Under the pieces are notes generated by a model, which did no database searches, was not told where the DNA came from, and was given only the letters and a program-made list of their open reading frames with translations. Below, one piece after another: positions 11,880 through 23,487 of a stretch of 64,000 nt of DNA. This DNA is from Guyanagaster necrorhizus (lineage: Eukaryota > Basidiomycota > Agaricomycetes > Agaricales > Physalacriaceae): the NCBI RefSeq assembly GCF_019112545.1, contig NW_025064892.1:1035921-1099920 (forward strand), given 5' to 3'. The number at the start of each line of letters is the position of its first letter. Position 1 is the first letter of the stretch. Position numbers and translations under genes: made by a program.

Positions 11880-12391
11880 TCACATCAGAATCTGAATTCT
11901 CCTCCTCACTTCCTCAACTTCTCCACATTCTTGTCTAACCTCTTCAATATTACTGTCTGCAGATCTTTCACCTCCTGATTTCTCTCACTCTTAAAGATCA
12001 GATGTGTCTCTTTTTATGCCTCTAATTTGGACTCTAAAAACAACTCTAAGAGAGATGACATATCATCTGATCTATAATCATTCTGAAGACTCACTATAGT
12101 GCTATAGACATCTGCCATCTCATCTGCCAACTCATTTACATAACACATCAACTTTCATATTAATTTCAAAAGTTGGTGGAGGCCAGCAGAGACCTCCACA
12201 CTGCTAATCACCTCACTTGTGGTGATATCCTTGTTGAATGAACAGACAGTCTTCTTAACCTTACAATGAGCACAAGTCCACCCATAGTCAGTGCCTTCAG
12301 TTACTGAGCATGCATAACAGGATGTGCCAGCTTGATGACAGCATATGCAACTCTCTGAAAACAGAACTAAAACAAGCCAACTGTTATACAC
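11880..12391 (-). pseudogene. Antisense accessory ORF of family A copy 2 (Cys-rich finger plus helix)
   Basis: Reading against pol from the 3' LTR edge inward, an open stretch of 78 codons (12155-12391) encodes a Cys-rich module: CCHQAGTSCYACSVTEG, then WTCAHCKVKKTVCSF. The CX2CX2KKX2C part resembles half of a fungal Zn2Cys6 finger. After a stop the frame continues with ELADEMADVYSTIVSLQ and SDDMSSLLELFLESKLEA, the latter nearly identical to copy 1. The long charged coiled coil seen in copy 1 is absent here. Resemblance to a DNA-binding finger is visual only. Confidence 0.55.
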
Positions 12392-12881
12392 ATGCCACCA
12401 GCCTCTATGTCACCTCAACCAACCATAGATTCAATCACCAAAACTCACTGGACTCCATCTGCTTCTCATTACCTATTAATTTCATTTTTACCATTATCAT
12501 TTCACATCTATATTTCACATCATAATATCTAGACCCTGAACTCAGTAGCAAATATTGACATTAGAACCCAATGGAATCCAACTCAGAATTAGCTACCATT
12601 AGTATATAAAGCCATGTATAACCATTATAACTATTCAGTTCAAATATCAACTTGAATAGCCATCTACACTTTGTACTCACTTCAACTCCTCTATATCTCA
12701 TCTATTGGATTCCACTCCAAAGAATACTCCTGTTTGCTTCTCCAACAGAACTCTGTTCCATCTGTTCAAATTCTTGGGCTCTGACTCAAGAGTGACATTG
12801 CTAATAGCTTTATTGACATCCATGCACTCTGCCAGTCTCTGCATATGCACTCAAACCCACTTGATTGGCATGTTCCTAACA
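12382..12881 (+). repeat. LTR shared by family A copies 2 and 3
   Basis: A 500 bp LTR from TGTTATACACATGCC to GGCATGTTCCTAACA. It closes copy 2 on its left side and is followed on its right by the leader and gag start of a further copy, so it serves both. This arrangement is typical of LTR-LTR recombination or of tandem copies. Confidence 0.85.
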
Positions 12882-13441
12882 GTATATTCAAACTCAAACT
12901 CTTGAGTCAAAAAATTTTATCATGTCCATCATATTTACCCAACCTACAGAAATCAATCCTGAATAAACCCAGCCTACTCATTGCAACATGTTTTCCATAG
13001 AAGACATTCTGGCCTCTGTCTCAAAAGAACAACCAGGCCTTTTTGGATCAGCCTCCAGTGAAAGACAACCTTCCTATAGAGAAATCTACAATCACTCTAG
13101 CTTCACTGCCTGCCAACTTAATTACAACAATTCCCCTAACCCTTTTGACACTATTAGCATTCCAACCAATAGAGCCTGATGAACCAGCCTGATGTATGGC
13201 ACCTAAATTGACCCTCTAATAGACCCCTTATCTCTGGGCAATATGCATGGGAATTCAGACAGCTCAACTTGGAAGTCAGAGGTGAAAACACTCTCACTCA
13301 TACTCTCATCTGATGGGAACCAGGTGGTAATCCACCAAACTCTTTTTCAGGAGGGCCAGAAGGTCCAGGTGGTCCTAATAGCCCAGACAGTTCCAACAGC
13401 CCTGCAGGAAGTAACAATCCAAACCAGCAGGACATGTTTCT
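12882..13441 (+). pseudogene. Truncated gag of family A copy 3
   Basis: Directly after the LTR a third copy repeats the 40 nt leader and the gag N-terminus (ILASVSKEQPGLFGSASS at about 13006-13060). It stops abruptly near 13441, at the TAGAATT position that copies 1 and 2 share, and family B sequence begins on the opposite strand. It carries the same premature TAA as copy 1 in PE-stop-TQP. Confidence 0.75.
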
Positions 13442-16400
13442 AGAATTTATCTTCTGTCTGCAGTTAAAACATTTGCCCTCCTTCTTTAATTGGTCAATGT
13501 TCATTGGTTTACTGGCTCTGGTGTATATAGTGCCTGTCTTCACTTTCTATGTTCTATAAGTAGGAGTGCTGAAGAATGAGATGATGGTCTTAGCAGTGCT
13601 GGTTTGATTGTTGGATTTTGCATTCAGTGGCTGATAGAGCTTATGTTCATCCTGTAAGTTTGACTGCTCAGCCTTCTGCTGCTGTCATTCCCTATACATC
13701 TCAATGACTCACTCCTTTCATGTGTTGTACTTCTTTGGTATATTTATACTAATGTCTGAAACTATCTTGATGTAAGATGGCAGTGCCCTTCATTTGAGTG
13801 CTTTGACTATCTGTCCACCATCAGCAATGTCCTCTCATATTCTGGCAAGCTTTGTGAGTTGCTTCAGTTTGTCAAAATACTCAGTGGCCAGTTTATTGAC
13901 CATCTTGTACTTCTTGATTTTGCTCTTATGTACTTCTTGTACTATAGAATCAATGAACTTGTTGTTAAGCATCTGTTTGAAGATGGACCAGAACAGCAGT
14001 TGGTGATTACCTGATCATAGAATAGAAGTTAGGCAATATGAGGATCCATCAGATCTTCATCTTGTCTTTAAGGTATGATATGGTGAATGCACCCTTGTTT
14101 ATGTCCATACTGAGAAAGACAGTATAGACTTTGAAGTACTGCTCACAGTCAATGAGAAAGCAGTTGATATCATTGGATATGCTCTTGAAAGAGCAGGGTT
14201 TTCAAAGCAAGTCAGATCTGCATTGGAGCACAGCAGCATTTTCCAGTAGTGCCCCCATCAGGTTTGGGTATTGGTCAAAGGGTGGTTGTCACTATTCAGT
14301 TGGCAACCCAGGAAATGAGTGTAAAGAGTTGTTATCAGCAACAGGACTTCCTATTGGTTCCATCTCTTTTCATATGATTACCTTATTTTGCACAGTGAAC
14401 TCTAGTCTGATGGTTTTGGGGTCATCTTTTATAGGATCCTTCCTGCTTCCTTCAGCCTTATCAGGTGGTGGTTGCCCTCTAAGGAGTTAGCTTCTTTGGC
14501 TGATCTAAGAGTTTCAGAATCCAGCACTTCAAGTGGTTGGCCATGTCTGGCTGTGAATAAGCTGAGTGGCTGTGGCCTGAGTTGATGGTGTAGAATACAT
14601 GTATCTGATGCTAGTGGTTCAGATAGAGGGTGCTATCTAGATGACATATTTCAGCATGACTGAGGGGGTCTATAGTATGTGTTTGACCTTGTACTTTGAT
14701 CTGTATAGCAGGAGTTTGCTGAGTTGGTCCTTAGAGTGGATTCAATTGTAGATCCTAATAGCATGTTCAGTCACCACATCCTGTAGAATGTCTTTTTTTC
14801 AATGTCATCTGAAATAGTATACCCCCTTTCCAGAGAGGTTCTTAGCCAATTGACATTCCTCCACAGGAATACTGTTCTCTCCTGATACAGCCTTAAATAT
14901 TCCTGCTCCCATGCTCACTGCACCTTCTTGTTCAGGACTTTATCTGTATCTTCTTTAGTGTATTCTCAATCTCCCTATTTAAGAGGGATGTCCTGATCTC
15001 TCCTTTCATCATCCTCTTTTTTGTCCTCCTTGTTCTCTTTGTTCATACTGTCTTCAATGAGAAAGCTGTCACATGGGTCATAGATGGACAGGACTGAGAG
15101 CTTGATAGTCACTAGGAAGCTAGTTGTCATTATTATTGCTGAGGCCAGTATTGTTAGAGTCAGTTCTAGTAGGAGGCTGTTCATTATATCAGTCAGTATT
15201 GGCTTCAATGTTTCTTCAAGATCTGCTATGCATTCTTTGCTCCTTCAGTTCTCAGCAATACTGGCAGAAATTTCAATAAAATCAGAAATTGAGGAGAAGT
15301 GCTGCAACTCTTCTTGCAAGGAATCTTTAGAGCCCATGGTCAGAGATGTGAGTGTTAAAAGGGACTCAAAGTCTGTAAGCATTGAGTACAGACTCAGAGT
15401 ATAAGAGAATAGTATTGATATCTGCAATACTATCTGTTTAGAGGGAAGAGAAATATGTGTTTCTCTGAGCAGCTTCACTGGAAGAGATGGCTTCAGCTGA
15501 CTCTGCCCAAGAGTCAGTATTTGTTGATATACTGGGCTCCCAGAAGGGAGAGCTTGTAGATTTGATTCAGAGACTGTACTAGCTTGGGGAACCAGATCTC
15601 CAAGTGGCAGCCTTGAGCTCTCATTGTCATCATCAGTACTGACAATCATACTGGGCTTCTTCATACTTATTCTGGGCCCTGGCTGCTGCATCTTTAGCTG
15701 CATCTTAGGCTCATTCTTCTGCTTCTATCCTGGCCCATTCTGCTCAAGTGGTGGCAGTATAGTAATCATCAGATGGTTCTTCTGTAGAGTAATCTCATGG
15801 GCCTCTCTCAGGGCTGTACTAGGCATAAAGTCTTCTGCTTGAGTCAACTTGGGCCATGAGCCTTTCCCTCTATCATTCTGGTAGATCCTCATTGTTTGTT
15901 CAGAGATCAGTGGCCCCATAACTACCATAGTTGGTGTAGACTGACAAGGTGGAGCTTCCAGCTGGTATCATATAGAGAGAGCCATGTCCAGAGTTTGAAG
16001 ATGTATGTTGAGATCCTGGAGCTATCTGAGTGGCATCAAGAGAGTCCCAAGCACAGTCTCCAATCTCATGCTCTAGTAGAGCAGTAGAAGAGTCAGGGGA
16101 TGGCTTATCATTGAAGAAGTCCTCAGAGAGGTTCTCATCTTTGTAGTCTAGGACTGAAGGGAAGTTTAACAGTACCTATGGGTTTTTGAAGCCTGTGTGC
16201 TGATTGTTGTGGTTTCTGCTGTTGAATTAGATAGGTCTAGAGAGATATCAGTGTTCTTCTTCTTCTTTCTCAGTGCTTTGTGTATTTATTCCACTAGGTC
16301 TGACTTTAGGTATGGGTCTGAGCAGAGGCCAGAAGAAGACTCTGACAGAAGCAGGGATGTCATAGAAGGGGAGATCAGAGGTGACATTGCATAAAATCTG
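13442..16400 (-). pseudogene. Gag region of gypsy family B, decayed
   Basis: A long minus-strand remnant of a different gypsy Gag. Near 13850-14010 a capsid-like segment reads LFWSIFKQMLNNKFIDSIVQ, then KIKKYKMVNKLATEYFDKLK. Downstream, at 13450-13543, lies the pre-knuckle motif MNIDQLKKEGKCFNCRQK. The N-terminal low-complexity part fills 14975-15928. No protease or pol domain is visible; the expected downstream part is replaced by family A copy 3. Stops are frequent and CG is nearly absent. Confidence 0.6.
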
Positions 16401-17706
16401 TTGTACCTGCTGGAATGCCTGATAGTGCCTGACTATCCAAGCTGATACTGATTGTCATCCATGGCAAAGTTGTATGATGGCCAATAAGCCTAGAAGCATT
16501 CCAATGATAAAAGCTAATAGCTTAAAGAAGTCATCAGTTAGATTGAGAGATGAAGTGTTCAAGGATGGCATTTGGTTTCCTTTATGCTTATTGTGCATAA
16601 GGAAAGAAAAGCATAAGCTTCAAGCTAATTATTAAGCTCAAGCAACATGTGATCTGAACATATGATAAATGAGCACTGTATCATATTCATACAGTCACAC
16701 TCAAGTTCACTTGTATGCATTCATATGGCTTTGTGTCTTAAGGCCATTACAAGTTGGCTTGAGATAGAATGATAGATGAATAAACTTTAGCTCAAAGCTG
16801 GGGTTATACAGCAAGAACTATTCTACTTATATACTATCCATCTGTCAAGATAAATATACTACTACTAATTGTGTATGTCCAAGTCTTTGTGCTCTTTGTC
16901 TTTGAGTGTTGCTACCATCTACAAAAGAGTTGTTGAGTATTGTTGAAGGGCATTATTATGTCAGAAGACAATGACAGACTCAGCTTGTTGTGATGACTAA
17001 GCCTGTCTCACAGTCTTAAGCACCAGTCTAGGTGCCCTGACTAAGCATAAATAGGGGTTAAAACAAAGAAAAGATAGAAAAATCATAACAGAAAGCTACT
17101 CATTGTAGTATAATAACATAAGTTGTTTAGCATGAGCATGGTTACCAGCCCAGATTGGGAGAGTGCAATTATGATAAAAGATAGGCACCAAAGAGATAGC
17201 TGCTTGTGATAAGATAAGATAAGATAAGCAGGAAAATTATAACATAAATACTGTATAAAAAAGTCTCAGCAATCTCAAACCAAGCTACTGTCTCACTACC
17301 TCAAACCAATTCTTGGCTAAGCATGATATAGAGGCTAAAATTGTGCAACAACATATAATGGCTTTTATTCAAATTTCATAACATATTCACCATCAGGACC
17401 ACTCCAATATTCCTCTGGGCCATTTGGCAGTAACCCACTCTATTCTATTCAGTACCACCATCTTGGATAGCTACCAGAGCATTACTTGTAGCTAGATTCA
17501 GATAACCAGAAGTAAAATATCAGCACCAGCATTTTTTGAACTCAAATTAATATTCAGACCAGTAGCACTGAATCTAAGTGATTTTGCATGCATCATGCTC
17601 CATGCCACTAAATTATTTGGGAAAGTTCACCAAGGATAAGGATATCCTTTATTGAATTTTGATAAAATAAGTTCTTAAGCCACTTAATACAAGGACTTAA
17701 ACATAA
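16401..17706. other. AT-rich repeat-derived stretch without a gene
   Basis: No coding signal is seen. The block from about 16988 (TGTGATGACTAAGCCTG) to about 17360 (TTGTGCAACA) has the look of a decayed LTR, including a TATA-like CATAAATAGGGG near 17045, but no second copy is in the window to prove it. A GATAA pentamer run lies near 17208-17230. CG dinucleotides are virtually absent until about 17708, where normal gene-space composition starts. Confidence 0.4.
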
Positions 17707-17901
17707 ACCGGCAGAAGGCACGGGAAAGGCGGCGAGGACATGCAATGACTGTGCCAAACACGACTACAAAATTTCCTTTTCTGCTCGGTCACGTCACAGT
17801 AACGTAGGGCGGAAAGTACTCAACTTGGTCTGCCCTATCCACTGCGTGGACATTTCTCCAGACATTCTAAATGAAACAATCGTATTAATGACGTGCAACA
17901 T

Positions 17902-20900
17902 TCATATTTGGGCCACAATCACCCCAGGGAACATCTGAGCCTGTGCCTGTGCTTGCGCCTGCGCAGCTTCCAGTAACTTCTTCTTGCGCCCGTTCCCTGT
18001 ACCCACACCTGTAGCTCCCTTCTTCTTCTTTGGTGCAGCAGCCTCTCCTGGTGTACCTCCTGCCGCTCCCACCACGGTTGTAGCTGTATTCCCTGATGGA
18101 GCTGCAGAACCAGCAGGCTTTGACTTCTTCTTCGCAGATGTCCCTCCCGTTTTGATGATCTGTCCCAGAGGCCCTATCTTCATCTGGGCCGCTGGTGGTG
18201 CTTCATCTGGTATGGGGGTATCTGGCGGTGGAATATTGGGAGGAGGTGGCGGCGGCGGCACAGGTATGGGTATTGGAGCACCTGAGGAGTCTGTAAGAAG
18301 GGGGTACGAGTTGAGAGTTGGAGGTGGTGGTGGTGGTGGGGCCGACATAGCTGTGATACGACTTTGATAGAAGGACTTGAGCAAGCCAATCTGGTTGCTG
18401 ACTTTGCCCACAGTGAGAGGAACGAAAGGAAGTGGCGGTGGATAGGGCGGGGGCGGTTCTGACGGTTTGACACTGACAGAGAAAGTCAGCACATATATGT
18501 CGAGGCAATAAGAGGACGTACGTAGCAGACAACGGCCCCTTTGACCGTTTCTTGCCTTTGAGAAGTCGCTTCGGAATAGTGAGGCTTGACATGCCTAACT
18601 CCTCCGCAATACCGAGCTCGCGTAGACCCAGATAATCCATTCCCAAAGACTCCGCAAAGTCGCCTCTGAAAAGAAGGTTTCGTAAGATATAGATGAAGGG
18701 CAGAAGCATAAAATCACATACAGAGCCAAGACACCAGCCTCGTCTTCGTCTTCTTCTTCGAATAGGCCCTCGTCTTCTACAGCTTCGACAGCAGTCTAAA
18801 GAAATATTCAGAATATTCAGAGAAAAGCTGTAGAAATTGTGCTGACCGCTTCTCGATATGCCCCAACAAGCTTCTTCTCTAAATCATTCAGTCGCGATCC
18901 ATACCGCTCAACGTCGTCAGAAATGTACCGCTCAAGGTCTTGGACTCGCGTCACGCCACTCTCAAATAAGGTATGCAATATGATTTCCTTGCGACTCGTT
19001 CAGCGGCATGTACATGCACCGACACAAGCATGTGTGCTCACCTCTGCAGTCATTGTATTTGAATACTTGTCAGACAAAAATCTGATGGTTCGTCCAACGT
19101 TCAACAGATAATCCGAAGTGACTCCAGCAAGCACATCCAAAGCCGACTGCGAAGTGCCTGCGATAAGTGACACTTGAGCTACATACCACATCAACCGAGA
19201 CGCGGACGTACCTTGAAACCCCGAATGCTCCAAAACTTTCTTGCTCATCCACTGCAAACAATCTGTGCTGTTCTTTTCGCCGATGTCCTCTATTCTCACT
19301 CTCTTCTTCCCCAAACTCCACGGCCGTCCGTCAACATCCACTACAGCTGCCTCTTCATCAGGCACGATCATGCCTCCAGGCGGATCTCCCAATGATGATT
19401 CGCTATCCTCGGTGCCGGTTCCTCCCAGTGCTGAGAACTTGGCATGGGTATGCCTCACTCTTCTCATCGTCCGTATGTTGTTGTTCATGAGTGTCAATAA
19501 CGACTTGGGATTCGGCCTTGAAGGGTCTAGCTGTTTCCGTCGTTTCTTGCGCTTCGGAAGTGAAGATTTGGGTGGCCGAGACTGTGGGACCCCAGGCAGA
19601 CCATTAGGAAGCAGTAGGTCAGATTGCGCTCTCATCCACCACATCTGCGTGATATCATCGCTTTCGGAGGGAAGAGGGATCGGGTATTGAGGTTCCACTC
19701 GTGCACGCTTGCGTGGGCGAGCAATCTGCCCATTCAGCTTGCGCTTCTCGCCTGTTACCGCCTCTACTTTCGCTTCAATCGGATCAACATCATCGCTCTG
19801 ATAGTCCGGTGCGAACACCCGAAGTTCGTCGCGTGGAGGAGAGTCGTGGTTTAATTTCGCGAACAACGACATACCATGCTGCGTCCGAATCAGTGCTGGC
19901 GAGTCGGCAAAAGGTAAATCTCGGCGCTGTAGAGGCACAGCAGTAGGCTTGACAATAGTCTTAGCGAGGGGGGCTGAGCTCGAAGACCGGGGATGTACCA
20001 TGCCGGGCCTTGAGTATCCGTTCACCATGCCGTTCACTTTGGGACCCTGTAGTGCAGCAGGAATTACAGGATCGGCTCGTTCCTTGCGATCTGTGATATT
20101 TCGCAGCAACTTCTCTGCCTTGCCTTTAAGCCGATTGACGCAGTGCCGTAGGGGATGATTCTAACGCGCTGTCAGCGCGAAAAGACGAGAAAATTACAGC
20201 AGACGCACATCTCCATTGTAAGTATAGCAATTGGTCCATATCAAGTCCAAATCGTCCTGAAATTCGCGTTTGGACTTATAGCTCTTCGCCTTGACTTTTC
20301 TGGCCATTGTCTGGAAGTCCATAGGGTTTTGAATGACTGAGGCAGGTCAGCAAGCAATAAACGGAATTCAGGGGACCATACTTGTGTGATAATCCGGAGC
20401 TTCCGTCTTGGAAACTGGTTTGAGGAAAGCCTCTGCATCGTGATTGTCCTGGTGAACCCGACGGCTTAGTGGAGCGCGTTACATCATTGAGACATGACGT
20501 ACTATAGTGATTGTCCGCAAATCAGCAAGTAAACCGTCGAGGGAATCATAGAATGGATCTGATAGTTTGTCTCCAGCGTGCTGGAAGAGGATTACTTGAC
20601 TGGGATTGAAGCAAGATATCGCGACGTACCCTGCCTTCCTTGACCGTCGTCAACAGCAATTTGAGGTCTGTATTCGGAAATGCCTCTTTGACATGACTCT
20701 CCGTAAGTGTCCTTAGGAGATTCTGCACATATAGCCGTAAGAAACGCGATAGAAATGAAGAATAACATGGACGCACATTCATGATGGTGGTCGGAAGACA
20801 AGCCGAGTCGATCGGGTCGGAGTTCAAAATTGGATATAATTGTTCCCCTATACCCTCGATGCAAGTAACACAAGGAAATTATATTACGGTAATTATTTAG

Positions 20901-20965
20901 GTATCCCACCGACATACCAGCGGCGTCTGTACAAGTACAAGATGTGCTGTAACTCGTCGTAACAT
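17902..20965 (-). CDS. SPT7: SAGA subunit Spt7 (bromodomain and histone fold)
   Basis: Spt7 is a scaffold subunit of the SAGA transcription coactivator in the nucleus. I assembled 12 exons totalling 829 codons with stop: 20965-20918, 20854-20777, 20722-20630, 20580-20503, 20448-20382, 20336-20209, 20160-19212, 19157-19042, 18987-18847, 18795-18722, 18665-18522, 18472-17902. The bromodomain spans 20448-20100 (FLKPVSKTEAPDYH, NPMDFQTM, YKSKREFQDDLDLIWTN). A nuclear-signal-rich middle follows, then the histone fold (GFQGTSQSALDVLAGVTSDY, NVGRTIRFLSDKY) and an acidic segment. The C-terminal tail is proline-rich with polyPro runs and an Ala-Gln repeat, ending MFPGVIVAQI. The first exon and the 20854 acceptor are provisional; an alternative start is the Met at 20782. 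Only 48 bp separate this start from the RIC8 stop. Confidence 0.88.
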
Positions 20966-20976
20966 AATAGTCGATA

Positions 20977-21009
20977 TTCGTTCGTTCGTTCGTTCGTTTG
21001 TTCGTTCGT
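20977..21009. repeat. TTCG microsatellite
   Basis: Eight TTCG units, one of them TTTG, lie between the RIC8 stop codon (21014) and the proposed SPT7 start (20965). Length variation here would affect RIC8 3' UTR or SPT7 promoter or leader sequence but no codon. Confidence 0.9.
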
Positions 21010-21013
21010 CATT

Positions 21014-23010
21014 TCATTGACTCGCTGCTTTCTCCATCGCTTTCCGAATAGGATTCTGGCTCTTTGGCAGTGCACCGCTCTTCTCCAACCTGTCGAACAA
21101 CACGAACAGCTTCTCCATCTCCTGCTCCTTCTCTTCTTCCGTCATCTCAGGCAAGTCCGGTTTCTCCATAGTGTTGCCCGTAATCGGATTGATGACCTTG
21201 CCATCAGGCGCGACAGGTTCAGCAGACGAAGGGGAATCCTCACTTCCAGGGGGCGGAGGAGCGGACATGATGCCCTTGTTAAACAAGAACCCAGCAACGT
21301 TGCCATACCCGACAAGGCTTGATAATATCCGCGCGTCAGAGTCGGCCATTGCAAAGAGCATCTCCCCCACAGAGTCCTTCAGCCGGGAGTGGTAGACGCT
21401 ACCCATAAGACGCAAACAGCGACCAAGCATATCTGACCTTCCCTCCAACGGTGCCGACCTGTCTAGATCCGGAGGTACAATCCATTCACGCAGACGTCCC
21501 CGCGATGTCTCATCTGCGAGACAAAGACGTGTGATAAGCACAATTAGCGGTGAAATAATATCATCAAGGGATCCGTCCAGCTGCTCCTTCTTTGGGCGCT
21601 CGCGAACAGAGGGGTCGTCAGGGTCAATGGAGCCGGGAAAATAGTGTGAAAAGGAGACTTCGAGGAGGTCATGGGCACGGAGGAGAATGTCTTGTTGTGT
21701 TGCTGTATTTGGTGATGGACTTCGTGACAAAGATCTACGCCCAGCAACAGACAATACTGACAGAGCCCGGTCCAGCGTACTTGACTTGGGAGGAGTTTGA
21801 GAGAGCACCGGCGATTCACCACCATTGCTGGTAGATGTTTTGGGGCTGCTGCTATTTGACGAACTGCGGCGCTGAGGAGTCGAGGGACCAAGCCATACGG
21901 GCCTGAGGGAGGACGTGATGGGTATCGTGATAAGGGCATGAATAACGTGAGTCAACGGCGACACCAAAGGGCTGGGGAAGGTCGGTGGCAACGAGTAGAA
22001 TGTTCGTAGTAGAGACGGCAGCAACCCATCAAGATTTGGACTCCAAAAGTCGCCCAATGCCTTCTGCCCATCATTTGCTTGCGGCGTCTGTGGCTCAGCA
22101 TCGACCATCTGCCAGCCATCAGCCGATCCGCAGTCACGACAGGAAATCTTGCAGCGCACCTTTGGGTAATGCAGCAACAGATTGAACGTGAACTTGAGCA
22201 AATCCGCCATGGCTTCACGTCCAAGCTTGGTACCAGCCTGTATGGCGACGAGCATGGCATCGAGCTTGCTCGCAATAATATCAACGACGCCTCTCCGTTT
22301 GTGGTTGTGATCTTCGACGAGCGAAATGATCCAGGACGACCCCGACACTGTCGCCAAGAACAATATCCTCGACAGAATGAAAACTTGATCCGGCGTAGTC
22401 GATTTCTGCGCAAACTGAGCGGGAGCGAGGAAGAAAGCGAAGAAGGCTCACATCAAGCATGCCGACACAAATTTCGCCGCCTCCAACCTCTTTGCCAATG
22501 AAGGCCCCCCTGGCATGATCAAATAAAAGCATAGTATTCGCCATACACCTTAACGCCTCATTCGAAGCTTCTGGATCGTCCTTAAGTGAAATTGATAGCC
22601 CCAGGAGGGTGCTCAGCGTCGATGCTGTCGCGAGGGTCTCAGATCCTGATGGGTTCTTTCCAAGCATTTTCACAGCGAGCAGGGCTTGAGCAGCGTCTTC
22701 CGAGGAGTGAGCTGGAAAGAATGGACACAGGACGGACGCCGCACCCTTGAACGACAATCTCCCGTTGCCAGTGCCATGTTTAGAACTACCTTTGAGGTCA
22801 TGTAGAATGGTATCGATGAGAGTTCCACGGGTATCTTTGTTAAACGTGAGTGGCGGCGCTGGACGCAAAAGAAGAGAACCATAAGGATTAGTGAATCTCG
22901 GATAGAGCGACCGACCGGAGCATACCGTTAATTATGCTCTGTAGCACAACGGATCGCGACGAAGAAGAGGGCAGCGCGATATACGACTCGAGCAAGTCGA
23001 CGCCCGACAT
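21014..23010 (-). CDS. RIC8: Ric8/synembryn, G-alpha chaperone and exchange factor
   Basis: Three exons (23010-22926, 22858-22452, 22414-21014) give 630 residues. Ric8 proteins are armadillo-fold cytoplasmic factors that fold heterotrimeric G-alpha subunits and stimulate nucleotide exchange. Diagnostic segments: start MSGVDLLESYIALPSSSSR, TPDQVFILSRILFLATVSG just after the second intron, and the C-terminal signature PITGNTMEKPDLPEMTEEEK followed by EKLFVLFDRLEKSG and NPI. A Ser/Pro-rich insertion lies near 21700-21870. Exon 1 phase (AAC G / CG CCG) joins cleanly. It is arranged head to tail with SPT7 downstream. In fungi this family acts in growth, mating and pathogenic development; the role here is inferred from the family. 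Confidence 0.88.
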
Positions 23011-23487
23011 CCACCGCAAAGGTCAGTGGGAGCAGAAAGCAGGCGAGGAGGACGCAGGCGACGGGGAGAAGGTAAGTAGCGAGCAGGTGAAAGGAAAAGG
23101 AAGGGTAGTACTGTATCCGTTGCCGTTGCCATGCCTGTCAACCTTTTTCACTCCGCTCAGCAAATTTCAATTTCAGTGCCTGACTCGGCGCCTTGACCGT
23201 TCACGCTGACGTTGCTCGATACTACTACCATAACACGACACTAGACGACACCTTACGACCTGAACAACAACGACGACGACGATGGCAACGACAACGGCAA
23301 TGATGGCAGCCAGTGTGATGATCCACGATTCATCATTTATGTGCTTCTACATGTTCCGCCAATCTCACCTTACTTTGACCGTTCGGCCACCGACAACTCC
23401 TGGCACTCAACGTTTCAGCAGACAGCCGGCATGAAGTTTTTCAATGTGTCTAGTCGTGGTATTGGCATTGCCTGGACCTGTGGGGCG

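Larger units (their letters stand above)
7638..12881 (+). mobile_element. Ty3/gypsy chromovirus, family A copy 2, internally deleted
   Basis: This is a plus-strand copy of the same element with both LTRs (7638-8119 and 12382-12881), 5.2 kb long. It keeps gag, protease, the first part of RT, the second half of integrase and the chromodomain. RT catalytic core, RNase H and the first half of integrase are missing: at about 10735-10750 the sequence jumps from the RT segment KKKTSEL...LCI to the integrase segment VLSYIISDHGSEF. In copy 1 these points are about 1.8 kb apart. Numerous stops are present and CG is nearly absent. Confidence 0.88.

Noticed and set aside
17208..17230. GATAA pentamer run as a GATA-factor site cluster
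   Set aside because: It lies in CpG-poor, decayed repeat DNA without a neighbouring gene start; more likely slippage.
18203..18709. Plus- and minus-strand frames with polyGly or His-rich translations over 17984-18473
   Set aside because: They are shadows of the proline-rich SPT7 C-terminal exon in other frames.
20941..21010. TTCG run as a possible CRISPR-like or regulatory array
   Set aside because: A simple tetranucleotide microsatellite without spacers.
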